DNA from: Rotaria sordida | Taxonomy: Eukaryota; Rotifera; Eurotatoria; Philodinida; Philodinidae | Direction: 5' to 3' | NCBI GenBank assembly: GCA_905250125.1 | Contig: CAJNOL010000025.1 | Location: forward strand, 310,615-374,614 | Length of the DNA: 64,000 nt | Part shown: one piece after another, positions 22,420 through 33,332 of the stretch | Numbering within the stretch: the stretch's first letter is position 1 | Layout of the letters: each line of letters starts with the position of its first letter | The notes under the pieces: generated by a model | What the model was told of the DNA's origin: nothing | What the model saw: only the letters and a program-made list of their open reading frames with translations | The model's database searches: none | Position numbers and translations under genes: made by a program

Positions 22420-25008
22420 TTAAAGTTCATCATCAGTTGCCTTTTGACTCTTCTTTTTTGATCCATTACGATCATAACCTTGAAGAGGTTCAGTAGCTTC
22501 TTTAGCCAAATATTTGATAAAGTCATCAACTTCACGTCCACCCTAAAAATAATTCATTCAAAACAAAAACATATGTTATATGACACAAAAAACAAAAAAT
22601 AAACTAACATCATATCTGCGTGGATTATCTTTGTTATTCTTGGGTACAAAATAAATTGTTGGAAATCCTTGAACATCATATGGCGGTGGAACATCATTCT
22701 CTGTAGCATCCATTTTAGCACTAAAAAACAAAATATTTATTAATAAGAAAATTCAAATATTTATTTTTCTTTATCTTACATAACAAGGTCTGATTCTTTT
22801 CTTAATTTCTTAGCTAATTCATCATATTTAGGAGCAAGTGATTTACTAAAGAAAACAAAATATGAAATTGAGTTTTTTTTTTTGATAAAAATTATTTCAT
22901 CTTACCAATGACCACACCTAGAAAAATAAAAAGAAAAAAAAATTAATTAAAAATAAACATAAAATTTTGATTTTACCATGGTGCATAATATTCAATAAGA
23001 ACATCTTTTGATTTATCATTAACAATATCATTAAAATTTTTTCCTACAACAACTTTAACATCACCAGTTTGTTCGGGAACAGGTTGAGATTTAATATATG
23101 GTTCAAGATCATCATTAGCAACTTTACGAGCAAATTCTTCAAGAAGTTCAAAAGTAAAATCTTCTGACATTTTATATTTTTCACTACCAGCACCACGAGC
23201 AAGTACATATTTTTTATCTTTTTTAATATCATCAATTCCATATTCATTTAATTCGTGACGAAATTCTTCAGCATTGCTTACAGCAAAATGAACATTAACT
23301 TTTTCATCAGCCAATTTTTTTGCAATTTTTAATACACGATTACGAACATAATTTGTACCCTTGGTATCACGAACATAATCAACATTATAATAAACAACAA
23401 CGTTTGGTTTAGAAAAGTCGGCAGCATTGGATGGTGTACGATGACCGACAAGACCATGACTAAAATAAAAAAAGCACATATATATATATGAAAGGTATTG
23501 GAAATTCAAAATTTTTAGCAAATTTTTGTTTTCAATTTATTAGTGTCGTGGGACAGAGCACATCGAATTGTTTATGAAAAACTGCTTTTCCAATTTTTGG
23601 CAGCAAATTTTTTTCTGGAAATATTGGAAAAAGACTAAATTCTAAATATCATGAACATTATAAAGGTTATTTCCTAATTCTACAGACAAAAAATTGACCA
23701 AAAAATCTTATGTACATAAGGCTTTTTTGGTCAAATTTGTCTACAGAATTAGGAAATACTCCTTATAATATTTTACAAAGTGAAAAACAATATTTACATA
23801 TCTGTCATAATGAACGACTCTGTTCATAATATTTAGAATTTAGTCTTTTTTCCAATATTTTGAGAAAAACTTCTTTAATTTGCTAAAATTTTTCATTTTC
23901 GGCATCTTATTCTAATCATTGGGAAAAAGAAGACGAAAAATCTTACATTTTTTCTTGAATATATGTTTTGATTGTATTGCCAACACCTTCAACAGCTGAA
24001 AAAGCATCTTCAAATTTTGATTGTAATCGTTTTGGTTGATGAATAACAATTTTACTAGATAACCAAAATAAAAAAAGAAATTTTTATGTCATATTAAAAA
24101 AAAAAGAGAAATTTCATACTTTAAATGTTGAACTTTATCAAGAATTTCTTTTGATGTTGTATAAGCAAAACGTAATTTTTCTGATAATTGATCAGCAACT
24201 TTAACAAGATCACTTTTTAATGAATGAGTATCACTTTCGAAATAACCTATTTTACATCATATTTAAGTTATAGATTTTCATTTTATTTCTATAAAACATA
24301 CCAACGATACTATGATCGCTATGATCTAAAAATTTTTCATAATCAGCTAATGTTTCAAGTATACGAAATGATGGACCAGATTTTGATCGCATTGTTGAAA
24401 CAATACCATCTAATAAAAATAAATTCTTTTTTTCCTATTAAATCAAATTAAAATTTTAATCATAAACATACCGGCTTCTCGTGGACCATTGTAATCTTCA
24501 GCAAATTCACCATTTTTAAATATTTTTAATGCTAAATTATAAACGAATTATTATTATTATTATTATTGAAAAAAAAATTCTTCAAAAATAATAAAACATA
24601 CTTGGATAACCACTAACACCATGTTTACCACATGTTTTAGTTTCAACAGTACAATCAACCTGAGACGAATAAGAAATTTATTATATCATTGATTGAAATC
24701 TATTTTATTTACTTTAGCTAAAGCAACAGGTGGATCATTCTTTAATAATAATGTAGCAGCTTTTTCATATTCCGGTGCAAGTCGTTTGCCTTTCGAGAAG
24801 AAAAAAAAAAATAATCATCTATTTATTTATGAACTATTATAAAAGAATACTTACAATGGCCACACCATGGTGCATAAAATTCAACAAGCAAAACATCATG
24901 TTGTTGAACTTTTGACTCGAAATCACTATCGGTAAATACGAGTACATCACTTGCAGTTACAAATGTTGTTAGACCAATTGATAGTAAAATAAAGAGAACA
25001 GATTGCAT
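22420..25008 (-). CDS. PDIA3: Protein disulfide isomerase, ERp57/PDIA3-like
   Basis: Multi-exon ER thiol oxidoreductase. Signal peptide [19 protein letters not shown], first thioredoxin domain with WCGHC at 48-52, b and b' domains ([16 protein letters not shown] near 23390), second thioredoxin domain with YAPWCGHCK, and a basic tail ending KATDDEL, a KDEL-like retrieval signal. The a-b-b'-a' order, the spacing and the [21 protein letters not shown] block fit ERp57/PDIA3. In the ER it oxidises and isomerises disulfides of glycoproteins. Both active sites are split by introns; the second lies largely on a 12-nt exon (22906-22917). One intron (about 23462-23945) is enlarged by a foldback. The start at 25008 is the only ATG giving a signal peptide. 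It is divergent from the perilipin-like gene with 452 bp between ATGs. Confidence 0.93.
23600..23900. mobile_element. Foldback element in PDI intron
   Basis: Palindrome centred on CTTATGTACATAAG (23707-23720). Outward pairs are TTTTTTGGTCAA with TTGACCAAAAAA, TTTCCTAATTCT with AGAATTAGGAAA, AATATTGG with CCAATATT, and AGACTAAATTCTAAATAT with its complement at about 23828-23846. The right arm carries about 55 extra bases (around 23770-23825). No coding content. Confidence 0.75.
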
Positions 25009-25460
25009 TGTTGTTCGATCAATAAAGAATCAATGAAGTCTAATCTATAAAATTACAAGAAATCTATACAACGGTATAAATATAAAACATCTAGAATGAT
25101 GGAGCAATATGATCTGTCTCTTTGTTGTTAAATTTTCTTTCAATGGAATTGCAGCAGCTGGCGTACGAATATACAGTACGAGAGGAAGAAAAAAAGTTGT
25201 AGACCTGGAAATATTCGATTGGATCGATCATGATTTTTACTTCTTACAACTAGAATTCGAAGATTTTATCTTAAATTTTTATTTTAATATTAATTTTATA
25301 TTTATTTATGAAATTAATTATATTTTTAATTGAAAAATTTTTCATAGAGGACAAATAAATAATATTGATTGGTGGATATAACTAACAAATATAAAAGAAG
25401 TAAAACTACATATGAGAGCTATATAGATAACATTGTTATTTGACAAATATTCTTTTGACA
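25009..25460. promoter_or_regulatory. Divergent intergenic region PDI / perilipin-like
   Basis: 452 bp between two ATGs on opposite strands, so any promoters for both genes must lie here. A TATA-like string, GGTATAAATATAAAAC (about 25073-25088), lies 65-80 bp upstream of the PDI ATG; its complement also reads TATA-like. No CCAAT(N9)CCACG ER-stress element was seen. A shared promoter is inferred from geometry only. Confidence 0.4.
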
Positions 25461-28400
25461 ATGTTACCTGAATTTAGGAGTCAATTTTTTCAATTACCGC
25501 TTATTTCAACAACATGGATATATATACGAAATCGATATATAGAAAGAAAAAAAAATTCTCTCTTTCCAGTTCGTATTATTTTATTAATTATCGAACAAAC
25601 AATATCATTAGTATACGAAAATATTATTCGACCTTTGCTCAATCCATGTTATATATACGGTAAATAATTCTAACAACAATACCATCATTTATTCGAATTT
25701 GTTCTTTATTAAAAATCAAAATCTTTTCTCGAAAAGTCAATTTTTCTTTTAAAAGAATGGTCAGGAATCTCAAAAACATCATTGATAACAACATCACCAA
25801 TAAAAAATCATCTATAAGGATCAATTAGAAAAATAAGAAATACAGTGGTGGCAAAAGTTTCATGACACTAGAAAAATGTTTTCCAACATTTTACAATAGA
25901 GTTGATACAAACTTGGTACATATTTTTAGCATTCTTAGTTGCTAAGCTTTCATATACCACTGAGTCAAGCAAATACTACGACTTTTAATGAATGAACAAC
26001 ACTAAATAAAAAGTTCCGTAATACTTTCGACTTCTTTTATTATATCGCTTTTTTTTCAACTTTAAATATCACCGTCAGAAAGAGCATAAAAAATTGAGCA
26101 TAGTTAATATCCTTTTAGTTTTCAAATCATAGGGTGCCGACATTTTCTGAAGGACACTTCTATGTAAAAATCATTGGTATTCACTTAAAATCCACTGAGA
26201 ACTCACTATGGACAGCGACAAATAGGTTATTTTTTGGATTTATCTTGTAGAGCTATTTCAATTCTACAAAATGAGATGTTTTGTAGCCATCTGACATGTA
26301 CAGTAAATGATTCATATGATATTATAGAGAGAAGTTTCAAAATCTCAACATATTTAAACTATTTTCATTTGAAAATGTGAATAAAAACAGTTTCTCTATT
26401 ACAAAGTCGAATAAGTCGTTTACTTTATATGTCAGATGGCTACAAAACGTCTCATTTTGTAGAATTACAGTAGTTCTACAAGATAAATTTAAAAGAGAAC
26501 CTATTCATTGCTATTCACAATGAGTTCTTAGTAGATTTTTAGTGAATACTCGAGGTTTCTGCATAAAAGCTCCTTTCTAGAATATGCATATTTCCTATGA
26601 TTTCAAAACTAAAAAGGATATCAACTATGCTCAATTTTTTATGCTCTTTTCGATGGTGATATCTAAAATTGAAAAAAAGGGATATAAAAGAAGTCGAAAG
26701 TGTCACGGAGTTTTTTGCCATCACTGTATTGTTATTCTTTGATCTCAAATTCAGATTGCAGAATAGTTTGTTTAATCATTTCTCTTGAAACGAATTTTTA
26801 TGATTTGATTATCATACTTGAATGTTTGCTAGAAGATACTATAGACTATATTATGGTATAATATTACTAACAGATTATGGAAATGAATTTATGAAAAGGC
26901 TGAAAGAAAATATATGTGCAAAAAGAAATGCTACATAAGCTTTTCAAATTTATATATTTCACATAGATGACAATGCATTTATAGTCTATCAAGTGCTCGA
27001 ATCATCAAATCCAAAAGTACTGTTTTCGATATTTGTATTTCATAAAAGTCATTTAATGTTATCGTCTTCTTGAATATTGATATCAACAACTTCATCTTCT
27101 TTTTTTTTTGTTGTCGGTTTCTCCGTAGTTCTTTGTATTCTGTATATGATGCATAGATTTCGTTGACAAAGGATCATCTTTAATAAGCTATTGCATCATT
27201 TATTCGAAAGTATACTTCTTTTGCTGATCATCTCACCTAATAGTCGTCTTGTTCAACACTATCGCTAGTGAGTTTTCAGTTTGTAAAATAATCTCAATCT
27301 CTTTTATGACTACGTAAATAAGAACAATTAATTAAATCGCTATTAGAAAACGATAACTACTATGTGTAAGTAAATTTTTCAAACAAGAAAAATAATAGAA
27401 ATAGGTCATGATGATATAAAACCGTTATTATAAGACAGGTATTACGGATGCATCAACGTGAGTCACCACTTCTATTCGCTATAAGTGTCACCTGTTAAAA
27501 TAAGGCTTAATTCTAGTGGGTTATGACGTCTATATGATCATCGTTTTAATACATCATAAATATCTTTTGTTCCACACCAAAAATAGAAAAAAGCAAAAAA
27601 AAAATATCAAAACTGAAAATTTCAATCTGAATTTATTTGTTTTAGTGAATAAGTTGGATGATTATCTATGTTCACATATTGATTCTATTCGAAATATTTG
27701 TCCAATTGTTGATCGTACTTCAAATGAAGTAATTGAACGTTATAGTGATGTATTTTTCTTATCATTTATGAATAAAAATTCCAAATCATCTACAATTCAT
27801 AGTAATTCTAATAACATAAACAATATTCATGAAGAAAAAAGTTTTAAAGTTATTCAACGATTTTCTCAATTTTTAACAAATATTTTAATGATGATTGAGA
27901 TTTATTCGAAATCTATTCAAAATGAATTAAATGATCACATTGATGCATGTCGAAATCTTTGGAAAACTTTGAATATGGAAGATGGACGATCACTAGATGC
28001 AGTTGATGTAAGAAATTTTTATCTCTTTAATGAAAAGAATTATCTATCTATTGCATTCATAAGTCTTTTTTTGTTTATATCTGTGATTTAGATGCATCTA
28101 ATTTTTCTCTTATTTTGATATAATTCTTTGAAATATTCAATATAAATATTAGAAGATATTTTTAGTCATTTTCGGAAAAATTACTTGTACTCGGTCGTCG
28201 TATAACTGGAAATTATCGTCAATTTATTTATATTATTCGTTATCAAATGAAACGATTTCGATCTATATTATTTTCATTTTTACATATTCAAAATCGCTTT
28301 CGTTCAATTATATGGCGTCTTACTCGAAAAGTATATTATTATTTTAGTTATTTCGATTTTATAGATCGTTTATTGTTGCTGTTTTTTTTTGAATAGATTC

Positions 28401-29280
28401 GAATGAATCGAATAAATGAAAACCGTAATAATCGTGCACAATATGGATTAGTAACATCAAAAGGATATGTTCATCATTATTTAGAGATGATGATGCTCCA
28501 TGCAGCTAAACATCCATGGATGAGATGGAAACAAGTATGGATCATACTTAATTTAATTTAAAAAAATAAATATTTATTGGAATTTTTATCTTTATATTTT
28601 TAGCCACAATTAAATCAAACATCTGAATCACAGGTTTGTCTTTCTATTTAATAAATTTAAAATATTTTCCTTTCTAAAATTATTTCATAAGAGTTGAACT
28701 ATTTCGATTTTCATGGCTTGAATTATTATATTCAGAAAAATAGTTATTTTTCATAATCTAAATCTAATCAATTTATTGCTTTTTCTGTTTAGGTTGAAAG
28801 ACCATTAAAATTCATTCGTCCAATGTTCTTTCTCTCACCAAATAATACTTCGGATTGTAGCGGATCTGAAGATAACCTTCGAGGTCAATCTTTTAATATT
28901 CTTCAATCAACACCATATCGACGAAATCATAAACATTCTAATATAATCCAATCAAAAAGACAAATTGAAGATGTTTTATCAAATATTTCATCATCTTTAT
29001 CAAGTACACCTGAACAAAGTTTTGATGTTAAAGATATTATTCGACAAGTAACTTAATTTAAAATTATGATATCATTTTATTGTAGTTTTTCTCTATTCAA
29101 AAAAAAAAGGTTGGGGCACAGTCCCGTCAACCGTCAGATACAAATAGTTCAACAGATCAAGATGATGAAAATCGAATTATTGAACAAGCACTAAATGAAA
29201 CAGATGATAATGAACAACAACAGCAATCAGTTTCTGTATTTGATCTTTCTCCTATGCTTGCTAGTGGTTGTGCTGTTTGA
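25461..29280 (+). CDS. Perilipin (PAT)-like lipid-droplet protein
   Basis: Seven exons by GT..AG and phase: 25461-25659, 27646-28007, 28166-28330, 28397-28534, 28604-28633, 28793-29047, 29110-29280, about 439 aa. The N-terminus follows the PAT-domain plan of animal perilipins/LSD proteins: LPLISTTWIYIRNRY, a KKNSLF turn, an amphipathic stretch ending in a conserved Pro (NIIRPLLNP), then LDDYLCSHIDSIR and CPIVD. Perilipins coat lipid droplets and gate lipolysis. The rest is helical and basic (YQMKRFRSILFSFLHIQNRF), followed by a Ser-rich and acidic, Gln-rich C-terminus (NEQQQQSVSVFDLSPML). Intron 1 is about 2 kb because of a foldback element. A TTG upstream in frame is ignored in favour of the ATG. 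The family call rests on pattern, not search. Confidence 0.65.
25843..26726. mobile_element. Tc1/mariner-type foldback element in perilipin-like intron 1
   Basis: TA at 25841-25842 and 26727-26728 flank inverted ends CAGTGGTGGCAAAAGTTT and (read inward from the right) CAGTGATGGCAAAAAACT. The arms remain complementary for about 400 bp: for example AAAAAATTGAGCATAGTT at 26086 and AACTATGCTCAATTTTTT at 26623, and CAGATGGCTACAAAACGTCT at 26432 against AGATGTTTTGTAGCCATCTG at 26273. A loop of about 120-140 bp sits near 26300-26430. No transposase. TA flanks and CAGTG ends are typical of Tc1-derived MITEs. Confidence 0.88.
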
Positions 29281-32164
29281 AAAAAACAATAAAATCGTTA
29301 AAAAAAACAGAGTTTTATACAACAATATACATAGAACAATAATATAAAAATGTTTTAATCGTTCATTCCTTATATTCTGATTTTTGCTCTTTGAATTCAT
29401 AAGGCAATTCACAAAGAGTATTAATAAAAGGTTTCACACACTAGTGCAATCAACTTTTCTATTGTTTTAGCTAGAGTTTCATTAGCTTACATGCACAGAA
29501 ATGCTCAAGAATTGATAAACTGGAATTGTCAAATTGTCTAATCAATCTGAGAATAACTATAATCGTTTCCGAGTACTAGAGATGGGCTGTTGTGTTCTTT
29601 CCTTGTTTTCTGCTATCAAAAAGACAAGTAGCATTTGTCGCTGCGACTCGCTGAACACTCGAGTGAATGTTCAACTCTTTCTGGATAGCCTACTGCTTCA
29701 CAAGTTCAGTTGACACTAACATCAAATGTATGCATGCGGTCGGGTGAGCGTGCATAGGTTTGAGTTTGGATGTTAATATGTGTGCCGGTATCAGTATAGA
29801 TATGGATGTGCTTGTCTGTTTGATTCTTCTTTTTACTTATTCAACTAATCACATTTAAACTCACACACGTTGGTACTCAACGCCTACATCCACAATCTAC
29901 ACATATCCACACTCACATTTTTTATACGCTGATCAATATGTAGTTTTCAATTTCTACAGAAGAAAAAAACCGAGATAGACGACCTGTTGGTCTTAAAAAA
30001 TGGCTATCGCTGTCAAGAACTTAATTGCGAAAATAGTTAGTCTCCAAAATATTGAAATTAAAGTAAACATCTTCATAAAAATAGCAAAGGTTGAATCGTA
30101 GCGCATAGAAGTTTGATGATCACAATCATAGATTTGACTTATATTCAGTCAAAATTGTCTAATCATAGTAATAGATTAGAAATGTAAATGGCGCAAACCA
30201 AAGTTTTGGGTAATGATCATATACAACCAGAGGTGTGGGTGTGAAAGAATAGAAAATCTGTATCGACACTCAGACTCCACATCTACACCCTGCTCTTGTC
30301 CAATCAAATATTTGGTTACTCGGATTTCAGTTAAACAGAGATTTTGCTATCAGAGTGTCGTGGAGGTAGGCTTTCAGCCTGTGAGGTTCTCTGTTTATCA
30401 TATATTAGGAATATCCAACTGTTGACTAATCCTTGTTTTGTGACCGAAATTTCAGTCTATAAGCTATTTTGCGTATATGAGAATCGTCTTATCAGTTTTT
30501 TTCATGTAAGATTTTCAGCCAATCACATATTTTTTCAAGTGTAACTTTGATCTAATCAGAGTTTTCATGTTTTGAAATGAACCAGACAGGTAAGCTCACT
30601 TTGCACGTTTTGTCAGTCTTCCTTTTATCTTTGTTGGAGTGGAGCAATCAATTGCTTGTCCATACTGACATTTCATTAGTGTCGACCACATAGTATTATA
30701 TCTATAGATAATTTTGGAATAGCTCTAGTATTTTCAATTTTCAATCGAGAATCTTGCCACTGATAATACAATAGTTGTGTGGAAGGTGGCAAAATGTTAT
30801 TTGAACAGAGTGTAATTAAAAAAGAATGATCTTTTCTGGAGATAAACTTAAGCATGGGAGTGGCTACCCGTGAGTGGTACTCTGGAGGAGTGCCGATGAA
30901 TGACTAGCCATTGAACTAAAAAGTTCACTACGGATGTGATTTAGGAAAGATCTGTATAAGATTCAGTACTTTTGTTGAGAATATCCTATTAAGATTCGGT
31001 TAAAGACAAATTGTCATATAACATAGTCTTTCTAAAAAGATTGCCAAATCCTAGACATAGGTAATACTTGACAATAAAACGTTTTGTTTGCAATTTTCCA
31101 TCGAGAATTCTTCTGTTATAGACTCAACAATTTATTCTAATAATCCTAATCTAAATCGGTTATTCCAGAGTTCTCAAGCAATTATCGTTAATAGTATGTA
31201 TGTATACATGTGTAATTTTTAGTTCACGAAAGAAATTTCTTCGTTCATTCGTTGAAGACATACAGAGCATAAAAGATATCAATCATATAAACTGAGCTAT
31301 AATTAAATATTGAGAGGTAATGAACCAATCTGTCCAATTTTTCTTTGTTACCTTTTTCATGCTCAGATTGGACATAGTGAGCTTCTATTCTGTACGAAGA
31401 TTTATATCAATTAACGAATAGAAAGCAAAAAAAAAAGGAGATTTCAATCAAATTGAATAATTTATTTATTCTCAGAAACAAAGAAAATTAGCCGAAAAAT
31501 TCACCAAAAAAATGATTACATATTTGAAGAAATGATGTATAAGACATGGCTTAAACATTTTAAAGTATCAACGTGAAGGTGTGGGTGTTGGTATTTCTTT
31601 TCTCTCATCTCCTCCTCTCGCTTCCACACACTTACATCCACTTTTAACATATTATATCAGGAGTAAGCGAGCGTGTGGACGAAAGTCATCTGTTCAAACA
31701 GCTACTCCGACACTTGATCCTCAATGACAAATAACAACCACCTGATGTAACAAAAATTTCTAGAAATTCTAGGACACGTGTGTCTTCCATCTGTTTGTTA
31801 TAGAGTCAATCTTATTTGTTTACCGCAGCATCCGAAAGATCAGATCATATTTGGATGACGTATGAATACATTCTTTACGAAGAGACAAGTCATCAAAATG
31901 TGACAAATGATGATGGTTTACATCAAAGAACTGCGTATTCGTCAATATAGTTATCATTACCTTTTTCTTGACGATTGTTTAAGTTTCAAAATTTTAAAAA
32001 ATAATGACAAAAGAGGTCTTTTTTTGAAACTCAACATCTTTCTAAGACAAAGTCGATCCAGTGGAAGCTGAATCCATACAGTTGTCTTTTATTTATAACA
32101 TAAGAATATGCAAAAGACGACATCAAACAAAAGCTTACAAAAAAAGAAAAGGGCCATGTCTTCT
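29281..32164. other. Intergenic, with GT-rich and CA-rich tracts
   Basis: No gene supported. GT-rich runs at about 29740-29820 (GGTGTG-like units) are followed by AC-rich runs at 29865-29920, forming a loose inverted arrangement. Similar short G/T-rich patches occur at 30228-30245 (GAGGTGTGGGTGTGAAAG) and 31575-31592, with a C/T-rich tract at 31600-31650. Confidence 0.5.
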
Positions 32165-33332
32165 TTAGGCAAGTGACATTTCGATAAGCGCCCCTGGTAT
32201 ATAACATCCTCCAGCTTGTGAATATGCTATGCCTTTGAATACTTTTCTTGATGCGTCCCAACTAAGTTGAATCATATCTTGATGGCCCAAATTTAAATTC
32301 GGATTTCCTGTACCGATCTATATACAAAAAAAACACCATATTCGAAATACATGAACATGTTGTCTATAGTAATAAACCTACTTGATAACGTTGTGTCATC
32401 TCAATTTTTCCAGTTACTTCTGAGAATGATCCGTTTAATACATATTGACCAACATTATCTTGTCCGTAACCGTTTAGTGTTCTAGTCATTGGATTAAAGA
32501 CAATTTGATGTTGAAAGGGTCCATGCCATTGATTATATTGATAATATTGATACTTCCATAAACCAGATACAAAAATATTTTCTTGTGCTTGTTGAAAGTT
32601 TAGGGCAGTTCTTGCAGCACTCTGTGAATATAGCAAGGTAATCTTTTTAACGAAAAGGTAACCCTGAAAAAACATCACTCACCATGTGAGGAACGTTGTT
32701 TGTTTTACGTGAAGTTTCCCAGCTTGTTATCCCAATGTGTTGATCATCATCGGCCATCTCGAATGTTTTCCGCTGTGGAAAGTTGTTCTCAAATTTATCA
32801 GATTCATCCTTAATGAAGACGTTTTGAAAAGCTCAAACAAAAGATAGATTCGATTTTGCATTACCGATTCGATGTCAGCTCGAGCATTATTATTTTGCTC
32901 TTTATTCTTCTGTATATTACTCAATCCAATACCGAAATTGAGATCGTTCGAATATTGAGTTAGTTCACGATTCAAATCTAGAAATTTTTTCTCATAGTCT
33001 TTGTTATTCACGATACGTTTAAACCAGCTGGCTTCAATAAAAGTACTGATAAAGTCAAGACATTGACGTAGAAATGTTTCGAAACGATGAAGTGCCCTAT
33101 GCATCGCTTCATTCAAACAATCGGATAGATCTCTTTGTGCCAAAAATCCGATCAATATATCAATACGTTCACTCAATTGTCCACATTGTTGTTTATTGAC
33201 TTCAACTCGTTCAGCAGTTTCTCGAATATCAGTCGAAAGTTTATAAATATTGCTTAATACAGGTATTGATTTTGGGAGAGATGTCATTGCCACTGATATC
33301 GTATCCATAGCGGAGGAACCTGGAATATCCAT
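32165..33332 (-). CDS. MLKL-N-terminus-like four-helix-bundle protein
   Basis: Four exons by GT..AG and phase (33332-32865, 32808-32683, 32621-32382, 32317-32165) give 328 aa. Residues 1-150 look like the four-helix bundle of MLKL/HeLo-type domains: VNKQQCGQLSERIDILIGFL, AMHRALHRFETFLRQCLDFI, ASWFKRIVNNKDYEKKF and LNRELTQYSNDL. In other systems such bundles disrupt membranes or act as death-signalling adaptors. There is no kinase domain. Instead there is a linker with DDDQHIGITSWETSRK and a C-terminal beta-rich domain with aromatic repeats (GLWKYQYYQYNQWHGPFQH, LNGYGQDNVGQYVLNGSF, GNPNLNLGHQDMIQLSW, GALIEMSLA) that I do not recognise; it resembles a small ligand-binding sandwich. A cell-death or stress-sensor role is inferred only. 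Confidence 0.72.

Noticed and set aside
24224..24451. 75-codon plus-strand frame
   Set aside because: Antisense to PDI exons and introns; the minus strand has the spliced coding sequence.
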